Shown: positions 46,100 through 54,664 of the stretch, piece after piece
How positions within the stretch are numbered: the first letter of the stretch is position 1
Layout: each line of letters begins with the position of its first letter
NCBI RefSeq assembly: GCF_001556865.1
Contig: NZ_LSJY01000028.1
Location: 1-64,000 of the forward strand
Direction of reading: 5' to 3'
Source: Sphingobium sp. CCH11-B1
GTDB lineage: Bacteria > Pseudomonadota > Alphaproteobacteria > Sphingomonadales > Sphingomonadaceae
DNA: 64,000 bases
Notes under the pieces: model-generated
The model's database searches: none
Told to the model about the DNA's origin: nothing
What the model saw: the letters and a program-made list of their open reading frames with translations, nothing else
Made by a program: the position numbers and the translations under genes

Positions 46100-46116
46100 A
46101 ACATATAGGATATTTT
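46100..46116. promoter_or_regulatory. GntR operator site 5 (autoregulation)
   Basis: AACATATAGGATATTTT, 14 of 17 identical to site 1; the right arm is degenerate. A weaker half copy (ATCATAAAATAGTATAA) lies at 46133-46149. Both are upstream of the GntR gene. Confidence 0.55.
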
Positions 46117-46264
46117 CTAATCTACAACGCAGATCATAAAATAGTATAAGTCGTACAAATAAACCAGCGTCAAGGATGTGCCGCTCATCAGGCAGGTTGA
46201 CTCCCCCTTGTCACGGCAATGGAATCGGCATCGGGCGCTTCAAGCAAAGTCCTTTTCCAGGCTG

Positions 46265-48769
46265 TTAGAGGTCGGGCAGAGTTTGCGCGGCAAATCCCCA
46301 CCCCTTGAGCGACGCGGCCCGATCCAGCAGCGTGGCTGCATCGTTGATGGCGTAGGGATGCGCATCCGCAATCCCGTCCAGTTCGTCCCAGTCAATGGGA
46401 ATGGCGACAGGCGCACCCGGCCGGGCACGGGCTGAGTAGGGCAGTACTGCGGTGCTGCCGCGCTGGTTGCGCAGCCAGTCGATGAAAATGCGGTCCTTGC
46501 GCTTGGCTTTGCTCATGGTCGCGACGAACCGGTCCGGCTCCGCAGTGCTGAGCGCTTGCGCGAAGCGGGACGCGAAATCCTTTTGGACGTTCCAGTCATG
46601 GCCAGGGGTCAAAGGCACCACGACATGAACGCCTTTTCCGCCCGAGAGCATGGCAAAGGAAATCAGTCCCAGATCGGACAAGCGCGCGCGGATGTCCTGC
46701 GCCGCGTCCTTCACCCGGCCGAAATCCATGCCCTCGTCAGGATCAAGGTCGAAAATCATGCGATCGGGCTTCTCTACCGCGCCTGCACGGCTGCCCCAGC
46801 CATGAAATTCTATCGTGCCCATCTGAACACAGGCGAGCAGCCCTTCCACATCGTCGATATAAATATAATCCTCCGCGCCGCCATCCTTCTCCCGAATGGG
46901 CACCTGATGCACCGCCTTGCCGAAGGCGCCGCTGTCATGCTTCTGAAAGAAGCATTTCTTGGCGCGCCCCTGCGGACAGCGGACCAGGCTGACGGGCCGG
47001 TGGGCGGCGAAGGGCAGCATCAGTGGCGCGACCGCAGCATAATAGTCGGCAAGTTCGCCCTTCGTCTGGCCGCTTTCAGGGAAAATAACGCGGTCGCGAT
47101 TGCTGATCTTCACGACCTTGCGCGGCTCAGGCGTGGGGACGGGCCGCTCGGGCTTGACCTCGGCGGCTTTCTTGTCGCGGCGCAGCCCCTGGAAGCTGGC
47201 ATGGCGGACGCGGCCCTCCGCGGTAAATTCGGCGAAGGCAATTTCGGCGACGAGCACGGGTTCGAGCCAGGTCGCTCCGCGGGCTTCAGCGCGCGGGACA
47301 TCGGCGGGCGCCTTCGTCGTGGCGAGTGGTCGCATCGCCTGGTCCAGTTGCACCATCATGTCAGCGTCGAAACCCGTCCCGACCTTCCCCTTGTAGATGA
47401 GGGTCTTGCCTTCATACTGGGCAAGGAGGAGGGAGCGGAAGGGGCGTCCGCGCGCCGTGCTGCCGACGCGGCCGATCACGACGAATTCCTGCCGCCGGAT
47501 GCATTTCACCTTCACCCAGTTCTTTGTCCGGCCGGCACGATAGGGCGCATCGATGCGCTTGGCGATGATGCCCTCCTGCCCCGCCGCACAGAGGGACTGA
47601 TAGAGCTTCTCCCCAGCGCCGATGATATGATCCGAGATGCGGATCGGCGGCTCCGCCCGTCCGAGCAGAGCTTCCAGCCGCTCCTTGCGCTCGATCTGGG
47701 GGAGCGGCTTCATGTCCGTGCCGTCCAGGGCCAGCAGATCGAAGGCGAAGAACTGAAAGGGCGTGTCGTCCCTTTGCGCGCCGTGGCCTCGCTTCAGCAC
47801 CTCCTGCAACGCCGAAAAGCTGGGGTTGCCATCCGCGCCGAATGCCACGATCTCCCCGTCGATCAGCGCGGGCGGCAGGTCGAGCGCGGCAATCGCACGA
47901 ACGAGCGGGCCGAACTTGTCCGTCCAGTCGAGCCCGTTGCGCGTGGACACGCGCACCTTCTCGCCAGCGACCGCGATCAGCGCGCGATAACCATCGAACT
48001 TGATCTCGTGCAGCCACTCATTGCCGGCGGGCACTGCATCCACCAGCGTCGCCAATTGGGGCAAGGAGACAGCGGGCAGCTTTCCGGCGGACCGGCGGGC
48101 CTTCCGGACGACCTTCGCATTATGGTCGCGGGCGGCCTGCATCTTCTGGCCAAAGGCCTTGCCTTTGGCGCCCTTCAACGATTGCGCCCCGGTCTTGTCG
48201 GCGGCGATCTCCGCCATGGACCGGCCGGTCAGCACGCTGGTAAGCGCGCGTTCGACCAATATGTCCCCTTCTCCCGCCTGTGCATCGTCAATCTTGCGGA
48301 GCAGCCAGTTGTCGCGTTTCTCGCCGGGACGGCGCTTCATGCGGACGAGCAGCCACTCCCCCTTCATCCGCTCGCCGTCGAGCGTGAAGTGAAGATGGCC
48401 ATCCTTGAGGTCCGCCGCGCTTTTGCCCTCGATCGGCGCCCAGGTGCCCCGGTCCCACAGCATCACCGTGCCGCCGCCATACTCGCCTTGCGGGATGATC
48501 CCTTCAAAATCGCCGTAGCTGAGCGGATGGTCTTCGGTCTGGACCGCCAGCCTCTTGTCGCCAGGGTCGATGCTTGGTCCCTTGGTCACCGCCCAGCTTT
48601 TGAGCACCCCGTCCACTTCGAGCCTGAAGTCCCAGTGCAGGCGCGTCGCATCATGTTTCTGGACCACGAAGCTGTTGCCGCCCGTTCCGGCGACCTCCCC
48701 CTTCGGCTCGCGGGTGCGGGTGAAGTCGCGCTTGGCGTTATAGGCGTCGAGCGGGCTTTTGGCGGGCAT
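46265..48769 (-). CDS. ligD: ATP-dependent DNA ligase D (NHEJ)
   Basis: 834 residues from ATG 48769 (GGGGAG 8 nt upstream); a GTG at 48796 is alternative. Domains in order: 3'-phosphoesterase (about 1-170, HDATRLHWDFRLEVDG), ATP-dependent ligase (about 210-530, catalytic Lys in EIKFDGYR) and primase/polymerase (about 560-830, DLDPDEGMDFGRVKDAA and GKGVHVVVPL). This PE-LIG-POL order is common in alphaproteobacteria. It seals double-strand breaks with Ku. A 20-codon ORF bridges it to ku. Confidence 0.96.
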   Translation of the reverse strand: MPAKSPLDAYNAKRDFTRTREPKGEVAGTGGNSFVVQKHDATRLHWDFRLEVDGVLKSWAVTKGPSIDPGDKRLAVQTEDHPLSYGDFEGIIPQGEYGGGTVMLWDRGTWAPIEGKSAADLKDGHLHFTLDGERMKGEWLLVRMKRRPGEKRDNWLLRKIDDAQAGEGDILVERALTSVLTGRSMAEIAADKTGAQSLKGAKGKAFGQKMQAARDHNAKVVRKARRSAGKLPAVSLPQLATLVDAVPAGNEWLHEIKFDGYRALIAVAGEKVRVSTRNGLDWTDKFGPLVRAIAALDLPPALIDGEIVAFGADGNPSFSALQEVLKRGHGAQRDDTPFQFFAFDLLALDGTDMKPLPQIERKERLEALLGRAEPPIRISDHIIGAGEKLYQSLCAAGQEGIIAKRIDAPYRAGRTKNWVKVKCIRRQEFVVIGRVGSTARGRPFRSLLLAQYEGKTLIYKGKVGTGFDADMMVQLDQAMRPLATTKAPADVPRAEARGATWLEPVLVAEIAFAEFTAEGRVRHASFQGLRRDKKAAEVKPERPVPTPEPRKVVKISNRDRVIFPESGQTKGELADYYAAVAPLMLPFAAHRPVSLVRCPQGRAKKCFFQKHDSGAFGKAVHQVPIREKDGGAEDYIYIDDVEGLLACVQMGTIEFHGWGSRAGAVEKPDRMIFDLDPDEGMDFGRVKDAAQDIRARLSDLGLISFAMLSGGKGVHVVVPLTPGHDWNVQKDFASRFAQALSTAEPDRFVATMSKAKRKDRIFIDWLRNQRGSTAVLPYSARARPGAPVAIPIDWDELDGIADAHPYAINDAATLLDRAASLKGWGFAAQTLPDL

Positions 48770-48831
48770 CAGGGTCGCTCCCCGGGAACGCGCCACCGAT
48801 CCCCCGCCAGCGATACAGGGTTGGGCGCCAT
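48769..48831 (-). CDS. possible 20-codon ORF bridging ku and ligD
   Basis: Begins with ATG 2 nt after the ku stop and ends in a TGA that overlaps the ligD ATG (TGATG). It would encode 20 residues starting MAPNPVSLAG. No strong ribosome binding site is visible, so it might work through reinitiation after ku. Its likely role, if any, is to couple translation of ku and ligD. Confidence 0.3.
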   Translation of the reverse strand: MAPNPVSLAGDRWRVPGERP

Positions 48832-48833
48832 GG

Positions 48834-49724
48834 TCAGGCGCTCTTGCGCTTGGCCGCGGCGCGAGGCTTGGCGGAGGACTTGGCTGGGGATTTTGCAGCT
48901 GCCTTGCGCGCGGGCTTCCTGGCCGGCGCGGACTTGCTCCCCTCCCCCACAGACTTTTTCAGCGCCGCCATGAGGTCGATGACGTTGCTGCCCCGGGCGG
49001 CGGGTTCCTCGACATCCTCGATGATGCGCTTGCCCTTCGCCTTCTTCTTCTTTTCGATAAGCCGCTGGAGCGCATCGACATAGCGGTCGTGAAATTCCTC
49101 GGGATGAAAGGGCGCCGTCTTCTTGTCGATGATGGCGGTGGCAAGGTCGAGCAGGTCGGGGTCGGCCTTCTGGTCGGGGATGGTGCTGAAATATTTCTGC
49201 GCGCGCGTGACTTCATCGGCGTAGCGCAATACTTCGAGGATGAGGCCGCGCCCACAGGGCTTTAAGGATACCAGTTGCTCTCGCCCGCGCACCGACAATT
49301 GGCCAAGGCCCACCTTGCGCGTGGCGCGCAACGCGTCGCGCAACACGGCATAGGCTTCCTCCGCCAGATCGTCTGCCGGGAGCACGAAGTAGGGCTTCTC
49401 ATAATAAAGGACATCGATCGCGTCCGCTTCGACGAACTGGACGAGATCGAGCGTCTTGCGGCTCTCGATCTTGACGGCCTCGATCTCCTCATCCTCCAGC
49501 AGGACATAATTGCCCTTGGAGATTTCAAAGCCCTTGAGGATGTCGTCGCGATCGACCGGGCCGACGCCAGGCGCGACTTTTTCGTACCGGATGCGCTGAC
49601 CGCTGGGTTCATGGATCTGATGAAAGGAAATCGCCGCCCCCGACCGCGTCGCGGGGTAGATTTCGACCGGGATGGACACGAGCGCCAGCCGGATCTGGCC
49701 TTGCCAATATGCGCGAGCAGCCAT
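48834..49724 (-). CDS. ku: Ku protein (NHEJ DNA-end binding)
   Basis: 296 residues. The bacterial Ku core (about 1-245) starts MAARAYWQGQIRLALVSIPVEIYPA in parts, with GAAISFHQIHEPSGQRIRYEKVA. The C-terminal tail (about 265-296) is rich in Lys, Ala and Pro, as in Ku proteins that extend DNA contact. It forms a homodimer that recruits LigD to broken ends. The GGAGG before its ATG is locked in a hairpin (49726-49768), so translation may be regulated. Confidence 0.95.
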   Translation of the reverse strand: MAARAYWQGQIRLALVSIPVEIYPATRSGAAISFHQIHEPSGQRIRYEKVAPGVGPVDRDDILKGFEISKGNYVLLEDEEIEAVKIESRKTLDLVQFVEADAIDVLYYEKPYFVLPADDLAEEAYAVLRDALRATRKVGLGQLSVRGREQLVSLKPCGRGLILEVLRYADEVTRAQKYFSTIPDQKADPDLLDLATAIIDKKTAPFHPEEFHDRYVDALQRLIEKKKKAKGKRIIEDVEEPAARGSNVIDLMAALKKSVGEGSKSAPARKPARKAAAKSPAKSSAKPRAAAKRKSA

Positions 49725-49725
49725 G

Positions 49726-49768
49726 GGAACCTCCGCCCGGTTCAGCGTCCGGCGCGGGCGGAAGTTCC
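49726..49768 (-). promoter_or_regulatory. hairpin sequestering the ku ribosome binding site
   Basis: On the coding strand GGAACTTCCGCCCG pairs with CGGGCGGAGGTTCC across a 15-nt loop (13 of 14 bp). The GGAGG of the second arm is the ku ribosome binding site, 2-3 nt from the start codon. No T run follows, so it is not a simple terminator for mmsB. Confidence 0.55.
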
Positions 49769-49781
49769 TTGCAAGGGAGGA

Positions 49782-50666
49782 TCAGGCCCCCTGAAGCAGC
49801 TTTATCATCAGGGAAAAGTCGCGTCCGCCTTCGCCCCGGTTGGCAAGCAGTTGGTAGAGCGCCTCGGCGGCATTGCCCATGGGCACGCTGGCGCCGGCCT
49901 GCGCGGCGGCCTGGGTCGCGAGTTTCAAGTCCTTGAGCATCAACGCGACGGCGAACCCGCCCTGATAGTCATTGTCGGACGGGCTTTGCGGACCGACGCC
50001 CGGAACCGGGCAGTAACTGGTCATGGACCAGCTCTGGCCCGAGGAGACGCTGGAAATATCGTAGAAGGTCTGCGGATCGAGGCCAAGCTTATCCGCCATG
50101 GCAAAGGCTTCGCAGGTGGCGACCATGGTCGCGCCGAGCAGCATGTTGTTGCAGATCTTCGCCGCCTGCCCGTTGCCGGCCGCGCCGGCATGGATCACCG
50201 CCTTGCCCATGGCGGACAGGATCGGCCTGGCGCGCGCGAACGCCTGCTCGGACCCACCGGCCATGAAGGTGAGCGTACCGCCGGCGGCGGCCGCGATGCC
50301 GCCGGAGACGGGCGCATCGACCATGGCAAAGCCCTTCTCTTCGGCCGCCTCGATCACGCGCCGGGCGGTAGCGACATCGATGGTGGAGCAATCGAGGAAG
50401 AGCGTGCCGGCCGCCGCCGCACCGAAGACGGCGTCGCGATAGACGGATTCGACATGCGTCCCGGCCGGCAACATCGTCACGACGGCATCGGCGCCGACTA
50501 CCGCGTCCGCAGCGCTGGTGCAGGCGGTCGCCCCCGCCGACGCCGCCTGGCGCAGCGCATCGGCCGACAGATCGAAGGCCCGGACGGCATACCCGTTTTT
50601 GAGCAGGTTGGCGGCCATCCCGCCTCCCATATTGCCGAGACCGATGAAACCGATGGTGGATGACAT
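49782..50666 (-). CDS. mmsB: 3-hydroxyisobutyrate dehydrogenase
   Basis: 294 residues. The NAD-binding GFIGLGNMGGGMAANLLKNG is at the N-terminus, the substrate motif DAPVSGGIAAA near residue 120, and the catalytic Lys in GNGQAAKICNNMLL near 170. It oxidises 3-hydroxyisobutyrate to methylmalonate semialdehyde in valine catabolism, directly before the step catalysed by MmsA (53066-54565). Its start is about 20 nt from the conserved 36-nt block shared with maoC. Confidence 0.94.
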   Translation of the reverse strand: MSSTIGFIGLGNMGGGMAANLLKNGYAVRAFDLSADALRQAASAGATACTSAADAVVGADAVVTMLPAGTHVESVYRDAVFGAAAAGTLFLDCSTIDVATARRVIEAAEEKGFAMVDAPVSGGIAAAAGGTLTFMAGGSEQAFARARPILSAMGKAVIHAGAAGNGQAAKICNNMLLGATMVATCEAFAMADKLGLDPQTFYDISSVSSGQSWSMTSYCPVPGVGPQSPSDNDYQGGFAVALMLKDLKLATQAAAQAGASVPMGNAAEALYQLLANRGEGGRDFSLMIKLLQGA

Positions 50667-50684
50667 GTCAGGGGTCCTCTTCCG

Positions 50685-50720
50685 CTTAGCTTCGCATATT
50701 TCCCGTAGATTTTGACATTT
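50685..50720. promoter_or_regulatory. conserved 36-nt block upstream of mmsB (copy A)
   Basis: 33 of 36 positions identical to copy B at 57468-57503. Core on the + strand: TTCGCATATTTCCCG, then TTTGACATTT. Both copies lie about 12-20 nt before a start codon. Probably a promoter or activator site. A shared GATAGGACAGG sits at the far end of both spacers. Confidence 0.55.
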
Positions 50721-50791
50721 TGTTGCTCACCGCTGATCTTATCGAAAAGCAGCGCGCCCATTATCGTCAACGCCCGCCCGATAGGACAGGA

Positions 50792-51850
50792 TCAGCCAGC
50801 GCCCGACAATTCCGGCAGCGGCGTCCAGCGATCCGGCCGCGGCGCGAAGAGGGCGTCAAGCATCGCGTCGCTCACCGCCTCCAGCGTCGCGGGCTGCCAT
50901 TTCGGGCTATTATCCTTGTCCATGATGACGGCACGGACACCTTCCACGAAATCGGGACGGCGGATGACGGCGCGAGCCAGATCATATTCCATCGCCATAT
51001 CGTCGGCAAAGCTGGTCAAGCCGGCACCGAGAGCCAGTTGCCGCAGGGACACCTTGACGGTCTGGGGGGATTTGGCGGCGAGCGTTTCGAGTTGCTGCCG
51101 CGCCCATGGGCCGGCATCCGCGTCGAGGGCGGCGACGATCTCCTCCGCCCGGTCGGAGGCGAACAGCCGGTCGATGTCGTCGCGGTGATCGGCCAATTTG
51201 GAGGCCGGGGGCGGCACCGCATTTTCATCCAATATGTCACCGATGCCCAGCGGATCGGCAAGGATGCGGGCCTTTACCGCATCCAGCCGTTCGGACGGAA
51301 GATATTGGGTCGCGATGCCCGCCGCCACGCAGTCCGCGCCGTCGATGCGCGCGCCGGTGGCGGCCAGCCATGCACCCACCCGGCCGGGCAGCCTTGGCAG
51401 GAACCAGCCACCGCCGACATCGGGGAAAAGGCCGATACCGGTTTCGGGCATGGCGAAGATCGTCCGATCCGTCGCAACCCGGAAGCGCGCCGGCATGGAA
51501 AGGCCCACGCCGCCCCCCATGACGATGCCGTCGATGAACGCGACGATCGGCTTTGCATAGACGAACAGAAGATGGTTCATCCGATATTCGGCGTGGAAGA
51601 AGGCTTCGGCCTCGACGCAGTCGGTTTTCGCGCTGGCGGCAATCATGGCAATGTCGCCGCCGGCGCAGAAACCTCTTCCTTCCGCATGGTCGATCATGAC
51701 CGCGACGACGGCGTCGTCATCGGCCCAGGCCAGCAGCGCAGCTACGATCGCCTCGCACATCGGCAAGGTCAGCGCGTGGAGCGCCTTGGGACGGTTGAGG
51801 CGGATGCGGCCGACGCCGTTCTCCACGAATGTAAGGACATCCCCGCTCAT
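50792..51850 (-). CDS. 3-hydroxyisobutyryl-CoA hydrolase
   Basis: 352 residues, longer than simple hydratases, as is usual for this hydrolase. Crotonase motifs: GRGFCAGGDIAMIA (oxyanion hole) and MPETGIGLFPDVGGGWFL, where Glu and Asp are the catalytic acids of this family. It releases CoA from 3-hydroxyisobutyryl-CoA in valine catabolism. Its start overlaps the acyl-CoA dehydrogenase stop (ATGA). Confidence 0.9.
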   Translation of the reverse strand: MSGDVLTFVENGVGRIRLNRPKALHALTLPMCEAIVAALLAWADDDAVVAVMIDHAEGRGFCAGGDIAMIAASAKTDCVEAEAFFHAEYRMNHLLFVYAKPIVAFIDGIVMGGGVGLSMPARFRVATDRTIFAMPETGIGLFPDVGGGWFLPRLPGRVGAWLAATGARIDGADCVAAGIATQYLPSERLDAVKARILADPLGIGDILDENAVPPPASKLADHRDDIDRLFASDRAEEIVAALDADAGPWARQQLETLAAKSPQTVKVSLRQLALGAGLTSFADDMAMEYDLARAVIRRPDFVEGVRAVIMDKDNSPKWQPATLEAVSDAMLDALFAPRPDRWTPLPELSGAG

Positions 51851-52989
51851 TGGCGCAACATGTCCCGTGCGATGATCATGCGCATGACCTGATTGGTTCC
51901 TTCCAGGATCGAATGGACGCGCAGATCGCGCCAGAAACGTTCGATGGGATAATCCATCAGATAGCCGTAGCCGCCATGCAGTTGCAGCGCGCGGTCCACC
52001 ACCGACGATCCGGTGTCGGTGGCCAGACGCTTGGCCATGGCGGCGAAGCGGGTCTTGTCGGGCGCGTTTTCCGTGACCTTGACCGCGGCGGCATAGAGCA
52101 GGATCCGCGCCGCCTCCAATTCGGTCTGCATGTCGGCGAGCATGAACTGGGTGTTCTGGAAATCGGCGATGGCCTGACCGAACTGTTTGCGGTCCTTGGT
52201 ATATGCGACCGTTTCGTCGATGCAGCGCTGGGCGCCGCCGAGCGAGCAGGCACCAATATTGAGCCGGCCGCCATCAAGGCCCATCATGGCGATGCGGAAG
52301 CCTTCGCCTTCCCCGCCAACCCGGTTGGAGACCGGGACGCGCACGGCATCGAAATTCACCTGCGCGGTAGGCTGGCTGTGCCAGCCGAGCTTGCGTTCCT
52401 GCGCGCCGAAGCTGACGCCGGGCATGTCCTTTTCAATGACGAGGCAGCTGATGCCCTTGGGCCCGTCTTCCCCGGTGCGGACCATCACGACATAGATTTC
52501 ATTCTCGCCGCCGCCCGAGATGAATTGCTTGGAGCCGGTGACGACATACTGGTCGCCATCGCGAACCGCCCGCGTCTTGAGCGCTGCCGCGTCGGAGCCC
52601 GATCCGGCTTCGGTCAGGCAATAGCTGCCGATCCGCTCCATCGAGATCATGGAAGGGAGATATTTGTCCTTGAGCGCCTGATCACCGAAACGGTCGATCA
52701 TCCAGGCGGCCATGTTGTGAATGGAGATGAAGGCGCTGGTGGAAGGGCAGCCATAGGCCATTGCTTCCATGATGAGCGCGGCTTCCAGCCGGCCCAGGCC
52801 AATGCCGCCGGACGCCTCCGACACATAGATGCCGCCAAAACCCAGTTCGGCCGCCGCGCGGATCGTGTCGCGGGGGAAGATATGCTTTTCGTCCCATTCG
52901 GCGGCGAAGGGCGTGATGGCGTCGGCGGTGAAGCGCTGCGCCATCTCCTGAATGGCGCGCTGGTCTTCGGTCAGGTCGAACTGGGTCAT
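51847..52989 (-). CDS. acyl-CoA dehydrogenase (probable isobutyryl-CoA dehydrogenase)
   Basis: 380 residues from ATG 52989; the longer ORF upstream crosses the hairpin and is not preferred. FAD-binding YCLTEAGSGSDAAALKT and the C-terminal HGGYGYLMDYPIERFWRDLR are typical. Its place between mmsA and the 3-hydroxyisobutyryl-CoA hydrolase gene points to isobutyryl-CoA (valine) rather than a long acyl chain. It passes electrons to ETF. Confidence 0.9.
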   Translation of the reverse strand: MTQFDLTEDQRAIQEMAQRFTADAITPFAAEWDEKHIFPRDTIRAAAELGFGGIYVSEASGGIGLGRLEAALIMEAMAYGCPSTSAFISIHNMAAWMIDRFGDQALKDKYLPSMISMERIGSYCLTEAGSGSDAAALKTRAVRDGDQYVVTGSKQFISGGGENEIYVVMVRTGEDGPKGISCLVIEKDMPGVSFGAQERKLGWHSQPTAQVNFDAVRVPVSNRVGGEGEGFRIAMMGLDGGRLNIGACSLGGAQRCIDETVAYTKDRKQFGQAIADFQNTQFMLADMQTELEAARILLYAAAVKVTENAPDKTRFAAMAKRLATDTGSSVVDRALQLHGGYGYLMDYPIERFWRDLRVHSILEGTNQVMRMIIARDMLRQ

Positions 52990-53009
52990 GGCTTGTCCAT
53001 TTACGAGTT

Positions 53010-53042
53010 GTCGCCATGCCGGACCCTGCCCGGCATGGCGAC
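53010..53042. repeat. intergenic palindrome (REP-like hairpin)
   Basis: Perfect 13-bp arms GTCGCCATGCCGG / CCGGCATGGCGAC around a 7-nt loop. The CATGCCGG core is common in dispersed intergenic palindromes of alphaproteobacteria. It may stabilise or process the mmsA mRNA. Confidence 0.55.
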
Positions 53043-53065
53043 CACGAATAGGCCTATTTGGCCGC

Positions 53066-54565
53066 TTAGCCCATGGTCGGAATGACGAAGGCGTTGGCCG
53101 CGTCACCCACTCCGCCGTCCGGCCAGCGCTGGGTGATTGTCTTGACCTTCGTCCAGAACTTCACGCCCTCCATGCCATGCTGGTTGGTGTCGCCGAAAGC
53201 CGAACGCTTCCAGCCGCCAAATGTGTGGTAGGCGACCGGCACCGGGATCGGCACGTTGATGCCGACCATGCCGACATTGACGCGGGCGGCGAATTCGCGG
53301 GCGGCGTGACCGTTGCGGGTGAAGATGGCGACGCCATTGCCATATTGGTGCTGGCTTGGCAGCGCGAGCGCTTCTTCAAAGCTGTCCGCGCGCACCATCT
53401 GGAGCACGGGGCCGAATATCTCTTCCTGATAGGTGCGCATGCTCGGCTTCACATGGTCGAACAGCGTCGGGCCCACGAAGAAGCCTTCCTCATGCCCCTG
53501 GAGCGTGAAGCCGCGGCCGTCGACCACCAGTTCCGCGCCCTCGTCGACGCCCATCTGGATATAGTTTTCGATCTTGGCCTTATGCGCGGCGGTGACGACC
53601 GGGCCATAATGGGCGTCGGGATCGGTGGAGACGCCGACGCGCAGGGCCTGGATCGCCGGGATGAGCTTTTCGCGCAGGGCGACGGCGGTCTTTTCACCGA
53701 CCGGCGTCACGACCGGCAACGCCATGCAGCGCTCGCCCGCCGAGCCGAAGGCCGCGCCCGACAGGTCGTTGACCACCTGGTCGAGATCGGCATCGGGCAT
53801 GACGATGCCGTGATTCTTCGCGCCGCCCATCGCCTGCACGCGCTTGCCGTTATCGACGCCGCGCTTGTAGACATAATGGGCGATATCGGAGGAGCCGACG
53901 AAGCTGATCGCGCCGATGTCCGGATGGTCGAGGATGGCGTCGACCATTTCCTTGTCGCCCTGCACCACCTGCAGGATACCTTCGGGCAGGCCGGCTTCCA
54001 GGAACAGTTCGCACAGGCGGACGGGGACGGAGGGGTCGCGTTCCGACGGCTTCATGATGAAGGCGTTGCCGGTCGCGATCGCCACGCCCGACATCCACAG
54101 CGGGATCATGCCGGGGAAGTTGAAGGGGGTGATGCCCGCGCCAATGCCGATCGGCTGGCGGAAGGAATAGACGTCGATGCCCGGCCCGGCGCCCTGCGTA
54201 TATTCGCCCTTCAGCACATGGGGGATGCCGCAGCAGAATTCGATGACCTCAAGGCCCCGCTGGATGTCGCCCTTCGCGTCAGCGATCACCTTGCCATGTT
54301 CGGAGCTGAGCAAATGCGCCAGCTCGTCCATATTCTTCTCGACCAGCGCCTTGAAGGCGAACATCACGCGGGCGCGGCGCTGCGGATTGACGGCGGCCCA
54401 GGCGGGCTGCGCCTTCTTCGCGGCGTCCACCGCGCGGTCGAGAAGAGCGGCGTCGCCCAGCGCCACGCGTGCCTGCACCGCCCCGCTGTTGGGATCGAAC
54501 ACATCGGCATGGCGGGAGGCCGATCCGTCGTACGGGAAAGCGAGCTTGTGAGAAATGTCGCGCAT
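53066..54565 (-). CDS. mmsA: CoA-acylating methylmalonate-semialdehyde dehydrogenase
   Basis: 499 residues from ATG 54565, with GGAGAGG upstream. The catalytic Cys is in GSAGERCMALPVV and the cofactor motif in ISFVGSSDIAHYVY. It converts methylmalonate semialdehyde (valine) and malonate semialdehyde to propionyl-CoA and acetyl-CoA with NAD+. It is the first gene of the valine run on the minus strand, divergent from a LysR gene. Confidence 0.95.
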   Translation of the reverse strand: MRDISHKLAFPYDGSASRHADVFDPNSGAVQARVALGDAALLDRAVDAAKKAQPAWAAVNPQRRARVMFAFKALVEKNMDELAHLLSSEHGKVIADAKGDIQRGLEVIEFCCGIPHVLKGEYTQGAGPGIDVYSFRQPIGIGAGITPFNFPGMIPLWMSGVAIATGNAFIMKPSERDPSVPVRLCELFLEAGLPEGILQVVQGDKEMVDAILDHPDIGAISFVGSSDIAHYVYKRGVDNGKRVQAMGGAKNHGIVMPDADLDQVVNDLSGAAFGSAGERCMALPVVTPVGEKTAVALREKLIPAIQALRVGVSTDPDAHYGPVVTAAHKAKIENYIQMGVDEGAELVVDGRGFTLQGHEEGFFVGPTLFDHVKPSMRTYQEEIFGPVLQMVRADSFEEALALPSQHQYGNGVAIFTRNGHAAREFAARVNVGMVGINVPIPVPVAYHTFGGWKRSAFGDTNQHGMEGVKFWTKVKTITQRWPDGGVGDAANAFVIPTMG

Positions 54566-54611
54566 AGATTGAGGCCTCTCCGATACTTTCATCCACCTTT
54601 AGCCACCGCGT

Positions 54612-54654
54612 AATTGCATTCAACTGCTCATTTGTGCATGAACGCTATGCAATT
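54612..54654. promoter_or_regulatory. inverted repeat between mmsA and LysR
   Basis: AATTGCAT (54612-54619) and ATGCAATT (54647-54654), exact 8-bp arms, with a GTGCAT in between (54634-54639). The widely spaced repeat is compatible with a LysR-type dual site, but the spacing is unusual. Confidence 0.4.
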
Positions 54655-54664
54655 CTGCAGGGCC

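Noticed and set aside
46556..48973. 805-residue ORF opposite ligD
   Set aside because: Antisense frame of a well-conserved ligase gene, with no motif or ribosome binding site.
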